Assembly (NCBI RefSeq): GCF_024741815.1
Contig: NZ_CP102951.1
Location: forward strand, 2,123,001-2,187,000
Direction: 5' to 3'
Length of the DNA stretch: 64,000 bases
Origin: Pseudomonas sp. LS1212
GTDB lineage: Bacteria; Pseudomonadota; Gammaproteobacteria; Pseudomonadales; Pseudomonadaceae
Made by a program: the position numbers and the translations under genes. The first letter of the stretch is position 1; each line of letters opens with the position of its first letter. This document shows, in pieces, positions 25,546 through 33,600 of the stretch. A model generated the notes under the pieces. It saw only the letters and a list, made by a program, of their open reading frames with translations, was not told where the DNA came from and did no database searches.

Positions 25546-28163
25546 CCTACCCAGCGGCGGGGACGAACACGTACCGCCCGGTTAGAGTCCTGTTCTCGGA
25601 TCTTGTGTCAGGCAAGTTGGCCGAGGCGATTTTGGGCGAGCTTGACTCCGGGGAAATCAACGGATTGTTGGGCGACTCCGTACCCGTTGCCGAGCGTGTT
25701 CCGAGCCTGCGCGACCTTTTGGCCCGCCAGCTTGAACTAAAACGCAAGGATGTCTTCGAGAGCCTCTACAACGGTGCCGACGAGGCTGATGACCAGGTCC
25801 GAATAGTGCGCCAACATTTTCCACGGCTGGACAAGCCTTTGGCCCGGCGCTTGATAGCGCGCCTGCCGCAGGCAGAGCGCAATGGGTGGGGCAGCCTGTT
25901 GGAGATGCCCGAGCAGCTGCGCACCCTGGCGGCTGAAATGAACGGAGATAGTGTGATGGTTCGCGTGTATGAGGGGCTATATTTTCCCTCGATCGCCGAG
26001 GCCGACAGCGACCGCCTGATTCTGGCTTGCCTGAGCAGGCTCGAGGGCTGGTCGCCGCAGATGGGCCTGGAGCTGCGTGGGGGAAGTTCTGTCGGACCGA
26101 TCCTGGGCAGGGCCGGCAAAGTCGGGGCGCCGGTCAAGCGCATCATCGTCAAAAATAACGCTGGCTACCGCGCCTATGAGGGGAGCATGACATTGCAGTC
26201 ATTGGCCCCGGCGGCGCAAGACAACACCCTGTTCAAGGCTCTGCTGCATGCCTTGCCGGATGCGCAGCGCGACGCGCTCAACGTGCAACTCCATGATCAT
26301 GACAGGCTGCGCAGCCTGGTGCTTGAGGTAGCGAAAAAGCACCGTGGGCAAGCCGAGCGCTGGCTATACGGTGTCGACGATCTACCGCAATGGCCCTACA
26401 CCGGTCGTCTCGCCGGTGGCGGTAGCAATTTGGGGCGCATGCTTTCTTACTTGCCTGCCGCGGTGAACGAGCCCTATGCGCATCGCCAGTACCGGAGCTT
26501 GTTTCCCGGTGCCAGCGATGCCGTACGGGAGCGGGATTTCGCGTTGTGGCGGGAGGCCGGTACGGTGCCCATCGACGAAATCAATAACCTGACGGAGGAA
26601 TGGCGCAGGCTTGAGACCAGGCTGGCCGGCTGGGCCGGCACCGAATGGAAGCGGGCACGGATCAGCGAGCAAATCCGCAAGGCATGGCAGCAGGTAACCC
26701 AGTTCGACAGCCAGCAGGGCGTGCCCATGTTGGATCTGGCAGACCGTAACCTGACCGACCAGGACTTTGCCGATTTCCCATTGCTCGACGCCTCTTTCGA
26801 TCATGTGTTGTGCCTTGAGCTCAGCGGCAACGATTTGACCCAATTGCCTGATCGATTGCTGCGCAGTTTCAGGCGAGTGCAATGGTTGTACGCCTCCGGC
26901 AATGACCTGACTCGATTGCCATTTTATGTAGAGGGGGCGCCATTGAAACTTCTCGACCTTCGCGGCAACCGCATCGAGCTGGACCCGGCAGGCCAGAATT
27001 GGCTGGCGTCTTGTGTGCAATTGGATACGTTGGCCCTGGCGGGCAACCCATTGGGTGTTGCCCCGGATTTAACGGCGTTGAGCCTCCTGAGAATCGTTAA
27101 GCTGGCCGAATGCGATTTGACGCAACTCCCTGATGGTCTCGCTCGATTGAGCCGTCTGGAGCGTGCCGAACTCTTCAGGAACGCTATCGTGGAGTTGCCT
27201 GCGAACTTGTCCGAACTCCCCGTCAATATCGGCCGTGCCCTGGATCTTGGGGAAAACCCTCTGGGTGAACAGGCCATGGAGCAGGTCGACGCCTATTACA
27301 ATGCCCGCGGTATCGACCTGGATGAGGAGGCCGGCAAGGACCCGCTCAACTTCGCCGACTCCGTCGATCCACAATCGTTGCAGCGTTGGCATGGCTTGCG
27401 ACAGTCAGGTTCACGGGCGTTGTTCCGTGCGTTGGCCAACCTGTCCGAGACGGTGACATTCCGTGTCGCCGAACAAACGCTGCGTCGGCGCGTCGACGAG
27501 GTGCTGATATGGCTGGAGGGGTCGCAAGCGGCTCGCACAGAAGTCTATGGCTTGAAAAAGCCGGCATTCATCGATATCGAACAAAAGATGCGCGTGGCCC
27601 GGGTTTTCTCGGATGTGCCGCCAGCGCAGCAGAGTCTTCGCCTGCTGGAACGGGTGACTGGCTTTATCCGTCTGCCCTATATCGATGAATGGATCAGGTT
27701 GCTGTTTGAGGACTATGTTCAGCCGCCAGCGTATCCGTATACACGCGAGGTGATCGTGCAAACCATTCGTGGAGCCGCCTCAACCGAACCACGACTGTGG
27801 ATGCCCGAAGCGCCGCGGCCCGATGAAGACATTGATGTTGATCTGGCCGACCCGGCTGCTTTCGATGTGCTGGACGAGCATATCGAGGGGGTGGCCGTTC
27901 GTTTGCTGACATTGGATGCCGGTTCGCCAGAAGGGCTGGAGGCAATAGTAGGTAATGACTACTGGGTCCGGCACCTGAATACACTGTCAACGCGTTTCGC
28001 TGAATTGGATCAGGAGTTCACAGCGTTGGAGGCTCAGGTCATGAGCGAAGAAATCAATGAAAATCACTACAACAGCGAGGCCAAGAGGATTGCTGCCGAG
28101 CACAAAGCGCTACAGGAGAGTTTGACCCAGCAGATTTATCAGCAGCTGCAGGGGCAAGGCTAG
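25461..28163 (+). CDS. 3' fragment of effector copy 2 (LRR and degenerate C-terminal domain)
   Basis: An open frame of about 900 codons that begins with TTG and has no ribosome-binding site, so independent initiation is doubtful. It contains the mid-region shared with copies 1 and 3 (for example LFKALLHALPDAQRDALN), leucine-rich repeats at about 26725-27330 (LCLELSGNDLTQLPDRLL, LKLLDLRGNRIELDP), and a C-terminal helical region. Where copies 1 and 3 have ETCAD, this copy has a shortened segment (LEGSQAARTEVYGLKKP) with no Cys. It ends with a Gln-rich helix (LTQQIYQQLQGQG). Function, if any, would be binding and not ubiquitin transfer. Confidence 0.7.
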   Translation: MAPSLAGWPPGRNLEIFKGPELWGEKAVTYPAAGTNTYRPVRVLFSDLVSGKLAEAILGELDSGEINGLLGDSVPVAERVPSLRDLLARQLELKRKDVFESLYNGADEADDQVRIVRQHFPRLDKPLARRLIARLPQAERNGWGSLLEMPEQLRTLAAEMNGDSVMVRVYEGLYFPSIAEADSDRLILACLSRLEGWSPQMGLELRGGSSVGPILGRAGKVGAPVKRIIVKNNAGYRAYEGSMTLQSLAPAAQDNTLFKALLHALPDAQRDALNVQLHDHDRLRSLVLEVAKKHRGQAERWLYGVDDLPQWPYTGRLAGGGSNLGRMLSYLPAAVNEPYAHRQYRSLFPGASDAVRERDFALWREAGTVPIDEINNLTEEWRRLETRLAGWAGTEWKRARISEQIRKAWQQVTQFDSQQGVPMLDLADRNLTDQDFADFPLLDASFDHVLCLELSGNDLTQLPDRLLRSFRRVQWLYASGNDLTRLPFYVEGAPLKLLDLRGNRIELDPAGQNWLASCVQLDTLALAGNPLGVAPDLTALSLLRIVKLAECDLTQLPDGLARLSRLERAELFRNAIVELPANLSELPVNIGRALDLGENPLGEQAMEQVDAYYNARGIDLDEEAGKDPLNFADSVDPQSLQRWHGLRQSGSRALFRALANLSETVTFRVAEQTLRRRVDEVLIWLEGSQAARTEVYGLKKPAFIDIEQKMRVARVFSDVPPAQQSLRLLERVTGFIRLPYIDEWIRLLFEDYVQPPAYPYTREVIVQTIRGAASTEPRLWMPEAPRPDEDIDVDLADPAAFDVLDEHIEGVAVRLLTLDAGSPEGLEAIVGNDYWVRHLNTLSTRFAELDQEFTALEAQVMSEEINENHYNSEAKRIAAEHKALQESLTQQIYQQLQGQG

Positions 28164-28188
28164 CAGAGAGCGTTTTCAGGAGAAGGAT

Positions 28189-28218
28189 GGCCCCGCCTGC
28201 CAGGGCAGGCGGGGCCTT
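28189..28218. terminator. Strong bidirectional hairpin after effector copy 2
   Basis: A 13-bp perfect GC-rich stem, GGCCCCGCCTGCC / GGCAGGCGGGGCC, with a two-base spacer lies between the convergent stops of effector copy 2 and the DUF934 gene. The T-run is short (TT), but the stem is very stable. Confidence 0.75.
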
Positions 28219-28224
28219 GTGCTG

Positions 28225-28719
28225 TCAGCGGCGGCGGAAGAGCGGCAATGGCTCATCCGTTGCAGCCTGGTAGGTCACCGAGAAGTCCTTGAGGCTCTCA
28301 AGGGCTTCGTACGGGTCTTTGTCCGCACGAATGGCAAAGGCGTCGAAACCGCAACGACGCAGGAAGAACAACTGGTCGCGCAGCACGTCGCCGATCGCCC
28401 GCAGTTCACCCTTGAAGCCATAGCGGTCACGCAGCAGGCGGGCGTTGGAGTAGTTGCGCCCGTCGGTGAAGGCCGGGAAGTTCAGGGCAATGACCTGGAG
28501 CTCGTTGGCATCCTCACCGATCTCTTCGGCTTCTTCATCGGCGTCCAGCCACACGCCCAGGCCACCGTCGCGGGCCTTGAGCATGCGGCTGTGTTCGCGC
28601 CACAGCTGCAGCGGGACGATGTAGTCATCGCAGTTGGTCAACTCGTCGATGCTGACGTCCTTGGGCAGCAGGTGCCAGGTTTCGTCGACGATTTCGTTGT
28701 TCTTAATTATTCGCTGCAT
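28225..28719 (-). CDS. DUF934 protein, sulfite reductase-associated
   Basis: A 164-residue cytoplasmic protein with the DUF934 pattern: the segments VIALNFPAFTDGRNYSNARLLRDRYGFKGELRAIGDVLRDQ and LFFLRRCGFDAFAIRADKD are characteristic. The family is nearly always encoded directly after ferredoxin-type sulfite reductase and is presumed to assist it, but no reaction is established. I start it at the ATG at 28719, which lies inside the last codons of cysI (17-base overlap), so it should be translationally coupled. The longer frame to 28800 only overlaps cysI. Confidence 0.88.
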   Translation of the reverse strand: MQRIIKNNEIVDETWHLLPKDVSIDELTNCDDYIVPLQLWREHSRMLKARDGGLGVWLDADEEAEEIGEDANELQVIALNFPAFTDGRNYSNARLLRDRYGFKGELRAIGDVLRDQLFFLRRCGFDAFAIRADKDPYEALESLKDFSVTYQAATDEPLPLFRRR

Positions 28720-30361
28720 AGACGCGCTCCTTGAAAGGGTCGATGCCGATACGTTGGTAAGTGTCGATGAAGCGCTCGTCTTCGGTGCGCTGTTCCACAT
28801 ACACGTCGATCAGCTTTTCGATCACGTCGGGCATGGCGTCCTGGGCGAAGGACGGGCCGAGGATCTTGCCCAGGCTGGCATCGCGGCTGGCACTGCCGCC
28901 GAGGGAGACCTGGTAAAACTCCTCGCCTTTCTTGTCCACGCCCAGAATGCCGATATGGCCCACATGGTGGTGGCCGCAGGCGTTCATGCAACCGGAGATG
29001 TTCAGGTCCAGCTCGCCGATGTCGAAGAGGTAGTCCAGGTCGTCGAAACGGCGCTGGATGGATTCGGCAATCGGGATCGACTTGGCGTTGGCCAGGGAGC
29101 AGAAGTCGCCGCCCGGGCAGCAGATGATGTCGGTCAGCAGGCCGATATTCGGCGTGGCGAAACCATTTTCGCGCAGCTCCAGCCACAGGGCGTGCAGTTG
29201 GCTTTGCTCGACATCGGCCAGGATGATGTTCTGCTCATGGGAGGTGCGCAATTGGCCGAAGCTGTAACGGTCGGCGAGATCGGCGATCGCATCGAGCTGC
29301 TTGTCCGTCACATCGCCAGGGGCGACGCCGGTCGGCTTGAGCGACAGGGTCACGGCAGCATAGCCAGGCTTCTTGTGCGCCCGGACGTTGCGCGTGCGCC
29401 AGCGGGCAAAACCCGGGTGCTGTTGATCGAGCTGGGCCAGTTCGCCGCTGAAGTCGCCCAAAGCCTTGTACTCAGGGTCGACGAAGTGTTTCGCGACGCG
29501 GTGCAGCTCGGCTTCGGTTAGGGTCGTGCTGCCGCCACGTAGGTGAGCCATTTCGGCTTCGACCTTCTCGGCGAAGACTTCCGGCGTCAGTGCCTTGACC
29601 AGAATCTTGATACGCGCCTTGTACTTGTTGTCACGACGGCCGTAGCGGTTGTAGACACGCAGGATGGCATCCAGGTAGCTCAACAGGTCCTGCCACGGCA
29701 GGAACTCGTTGATGAAGGCGCCCACTACAGGCGTACGGCCCAGGCCGCCACCGACCAGCACGCGGAAACCCAGCTCGCCCGCTTCGTTGCGCACCGGCTC
29801 CAGGCCAATATCGTGCACTTCGATGGCGGCGCGGTCGCTGACCGAACCGTTGATGGCAATCTTGAACTTGCGCGGAAGGTAGGCAAATTCTGGGTGGAAG
29901 GTGGTCCACTGGCGAACGATTTCGCACCACGGGCGCGGGTCGACCAGTTCATCGGCGGCGACGCCGGCAAACTGATCGGTAGTGACGTTGCGCAGGCAGT
30001 TGCCGCTGGTCTGGATCGCGTGCATCTGCACGGTCGCAAGCTCAGCGAGAATGTCCGGGATATCTTCCAGGGCCGGCCAGTTGAACTGTACGTTCTGGCG
30101 GGTACTGATATGGGCGTAGCCCTTGTCGAAATCGCGAGCGATTTTGGCCATCATCCGCGTTTGGTGCGAAGTCAGTTGGCCATAAGGCACGGCAACCCGC
30201 AGCATCGGGGCAAACCGCTGAATATAGAGGCCATTTTGCAGGCGCAGGGGGCGGAACTCTTCTTCACTGAGCTCGCCAGCCAGATAGCGGCGGGTCTGAT
30301 CACGGAACTGCTTGACGCGGTCCTCGATGATCCGCTGATCGTACTCGTCGTATACGTACAT
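28703..30361 (-). CDS. cysI: Nitrite/sulfite reductase haemoprotein (CysI-type)
   Basis: A 552-residue sirohaem and 4Fe-4S enzyme that reduces sulfite to sulfide for cysteine synthesis. Two ferredoxin-like reductase repeats are visible (for example AHISTRQNVQFNWPALEDI and later SFGQLRTSHEQNIILADVE). The cluster/sirohaem ligands are in CCPGGDFCSLANAKS and GCMNACGHHHVGHIG. The sirohaem comes from CysG, encoded at 1439-2833. It heads a two-gene operon with DUF934 and is flanked on both sides by giant effector genes. Regulation is probably by a CysB-type activator, but no site was read. Confidence 0.93.
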   Translation of the reverse strand: MYVYDEYDQRIIEDRVKQFRDQTRRYLAGELSEEEFRPLRLQNGLYIQRFAPMLRVAVPYGQLTSHQTRMMAKIARDFDKGYAHISTRQNVQFNWPALEDIPDILAELATVQMHAIQTSGNCLRNVTTDQFAGVAADELVDPRPWCEIVRQWTTFHPEFAYLPRKFKIAINGSVSDRAAIEVHDIGLEPVRNEAGELGFRVLVGGGLGRTPVVGAFINEFLPWQDLLSYLDAILRVYNRYGRRDNKYKARIKILVKALTPEVFAEKVEAEMAHLRGGSTTLTEAELHRVAKHFVDPEYKALGDFSGELAQLDQQHPGFARWRTRNVRAHKKPGYAAVTLSLKPTGVAPGDVTDKQLDAIADLADRYSFGQLRTSHEQNIILADVEQSQLHALWLELRENGFATPNIGLLTDIICCPGGDFCSLANAKSIPIAESIQRRFDDLDYLFDIGELDLNISGCMNACGHHHVGHIGILGVDKKGEEFYQVSLGGSASRDASLGKILGPSFAQDAMPDVIEKLIDVYVEQRTEDERFIDTYQRIGIDPFKERVYAANN

Positions 30362-30692
30362 ATAGGTCCTGTTCTCAGGCTGCTTACAGCTAATCTGCGC
30401 GCACGGCCGCGCACTCCAGGCGGAGCCGGAGCAAGATAACAGTTTGTAGTTATGCGCAAAAGTGAAGTTTTAGTATATGCAAATAACGAAATGAGCTAAC
30501 TGCGTATATAGAGCAGGGAGGGTGTGGGGCCAGCGATGAAAAATGACAGAAGGAGGGCTTTGCGGCCAGGGTGTGGCCAGGACTGCGGCTATTCCTTCGT
30601 CAGTGGAGGCCGATTCTGAAATAACTAATTACCCCCCTTGTTGATTGTCATCCTGTTTTTCTGAGCGCTTCAATAGCATCGGGAAAACAGAC
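30362..30692. other. Divergent promoter region, cysI / effector copy 3
   Basis: About 330 bases with no supported gene. The part at about 30440-30510 is AT-rich and holds the likely cysI promoter on the minus strand (a weak TTTTGC-16-TTATCT candidate at about 30434-30461). The effector copy 3 promoter must lie nearer 30640. No hrp-box-like GGAACC-N16-CCAC pattern was found. Confidence 0.4.
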
Positions 30693-33600
30693 ATGGCGCA
30701 GGATACACAGAGCAGGGAGGCAGCCGGTGAGCATTCGGTCACCCAACGGACACCTGTCGAGGCTGGTTTGCATGGCCGCTTCAGCCAGCAGCGCATACCC
30801 GCCTGGCTGGTTGGCGCCACCACGGATCAACGACTGCAGCTGCAAAAAGCCATTGTGCAAAGCCAGCGGCACAAGCGCGTTGTACGCGGCTTGCTATCGG
30901 ATTGGCAAGGTTTGCAGCGCTTTGCCGAACCGCTGTTGTCAGCCGCGCTGGAGGAGTCATTCGGGCTGAAGATCGATGTTACGCGCTCGTTTTTTTTCCA
31001 TGTAGTGCGGGGTTCTCGAGCGCTGAGCAGCCGTCCCGGTGCTGTATTGGCGACCTCGCGTCAAACCCTGTTGCAAGCGGCGCTGCAGAATTTTGTCGAG
31101 CAAGAGCCCTTCGATTACGGCACCGCGTTGTTGCAGGCTGACGACCAACCCATCGATATTGCCCCTGAAGCGTTCGCCAGGGTTTGCCGGAACCTGGATC
31201 TGGGCCAGCGTTATCAGGAGCATCTGCAAAGCGTGTTCTTGCCCTCGGGGAGCCCGGGCATCACGGACCAGGTCGCGCAGGGTAACTTGCGTGGAGACAT
31301 GATGACTTGCCAGCGTTACGCCTTGCTGGCCGAGGCCGAACTGGCACTGCTCAAGGGCGACATCGATGCTGCCAGTCATGCAGCAGTGGGCGCGGGTCTG
31401 CAGTTCCGAGGCGACCGTTACTACAAGACCTGCCGGCTGACGATTTGGGGGCTTTTACTCGATGAGTTGATTCTGTTCGAGGTTCTGCAGCCGGCGCCCA
31501 GTGGTATTCAGTCCTGCCTGGTCTATATCCCCGACGACCCCGATGGCGCTTTCAAGCAATATGCTTCGCGGGCTGCTTTCATGCAGGCGTTGCGCGGCAA
31601 ACTGCGTAATCGCAGCTATCAGCGTTTTTTCAGGCGGTTTGTCAGTCAACGCAATCTGGCTGCCTACAACCACAAGATCGACAGCCTGTTCAATGCCCAT
31701 ACCGTGACCCATCGAGAAGGTGTGCGAGCGCTGGACAGTTCGCGAGCGCGCCTGGACCTCGTCGCGCAAGAGGTAACGGGCAATCTTTTTCGGCAGTGTT
31801 TCGATCAGCATCTGCGACGAATTCGAGATGATGCCCGGGTGCTGGCGGTGCCCACCGCAGAGGTCGACGCAGTTGCTCGCAGGGAGCGTCTGCAGGGCTG
31901 GCTGGCAGCTGGTTTCGACGTACTCAATCTGGCGGCCCTGTTCGTGCCGGTGTTGGGCATCATTATGATGCCGGTGGCGGGCGCACAGTTGATGAGCGAA
32001 CTCTTTCACGGGGTCGAAGCCTGGGAAGAGAGCGAAACCGATCAAGCCCTCGGCTATTTGATGGGCGTAGCCGAGAATCTTGCCTTGATAGGTGCCCTGG
32101 GGTTCGCCCATGGTTCGGTCAACCCGCCGGCATCCAAAGGCGTGAGCTTTGTGGATCGGTTGGTGCCGGTACGTCTGCCTGATGGCAGTTCACGGCTATG
32201 GAATTCCGACTTGAGCGTTTATGAGGTGTCGGCGCCCAATCTCGATGCGCTGCAACCCAACCAACTGGGGCAGTATGAGCATGCCGGGCGCCGATTCATC
32301 CGGCTGGAGCAACGAACCCTGGAGGTTCGCCCTGACGGGGAGCCCGGCAAGTGGCGGGTGACCGCACCTGATGACCCACAACGATACTCGCCATTGGCCA
32401 CGCACAACGGCATGGGCAGTTGGTGGATCGAAGGCGAGAACCCCCGCGGTTGGGACGTGTCCCGGTTGATTCAGCGCCTCAGACCGGGGTTGAGTCAGGT
32501 GCCCGATGCCGATCTGCTGGCACTTGTCCGTGTCAGTGCAGTCAGTGAAGCCCGGCTGCGGTCGGTCTATTCCAGAGGCCTGCCTGTTCCGGCGCTGTTA
32601 TTGGACGCGATCGAAGGCTATCGAATCGATCGCGGTCTTGCGGATCTCGGTCTGGCCTTCGCTCTCAAGCCTCAGGGCAAGTTGTTGATCCGCGATTTTC
32701 CCGGGCTCAGTGCCAATTGTGCCAATGAGCTGCTGGGCATGAGCCGCGCGAGCGAACGTGCGCGGATGTTGCGCACGGGGCGCGTGCCCCTGCGCATGGC
32801 AGAAGCGGCGCGCTGGTATCTTCAACAGTCACGTCTGAATCAGGCCCTGCTGGGCCTTGAGTTCGAAACCATGGCCAATGCCGATAGCGCCGTCTTGCAG
32901 GCGAAGGCAGCGCCTGGACAGCGACTGTTCGATGACCGCGCCCAGGCTGCCATGTTGCTTGACATGCGCCCCATCAAGCCACGCATCCAGGCGCTGCAAC
33001 GGTTGTCCCAAGGGCGCTTCGGTTATCCGTTGGGCGGTGTTGTCGGCCGGCTGCTGCCCAATCCTGATGGGCGTCTGCAGGCCCTGTTTCCCGGGCTCGA
33101 TGCAGCGCAACTGGCTGATTTCAGAGCAGCGTTGCAACAGTCCAGGGTGCCACTTGCGACGCAAATCACTCGTCTTGAAGAGCAATGGCGCTCGTTGGAG
33201 GCGTCATTGGCGACGTGGTCCGAGCAGGAGGGCCCCTATGGGGTTCACCGGCGGTTGTTCGCCGACCAGTTGCAGGATTGCTGGCAGCGAAGAGTGCACC
33301 CTGGGTCCCGAGCCTATACCTATGAAGGCTATCGTTTGGCGATCAGTGAACTCGATGTCGGCGAACTGCCAGCGATCGGTGATGGCTTCGAGCATGTGAC
33401 GGAGCTGGCGCTCAGCGATATGCAGCTTACTGAAGGAACAGAGGCTTTCTTGCGCCGGTTCACCGGCCTGCGGGCGCTGGTCATCTCCCGCGGCGGCTTG
33501 ACCCGTCTCCCGGAGGCGGTGCGCGCCATGCCGCAACTGCGCGAATTGCTGCTGCCCGATAACCACATTCAGGCGTTGGGCACCGACTTGGGTCTGCTCA

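Larger units (their letters stand above)
23410..28163 (+). pseudogene. Effector copy 2, frameshifted DUF6543/LRR/NEL-like gene
   Basis: The two overlapping frames here together make one protein of about 1585 residues with the same domain order as copies 1 and 3. The reading frame shifts near 25453: the toxin-like N-terminal part is in one frame and the LRR and C-terminal parts in another. Adding a single C to the CCCCC run at 25453-25457 restores a continuous frame (…PSPPVLAPSLAGWPPGRNLE…). The C-terminal domain also lacks the Cys-x-Asp of the NEL active site and contains no cysteine. I therefore treat it as a decaying or non-ligase copy. A sequencing error could explain the frameshift but not the missing cysteine. 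Confidence 0.75.
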
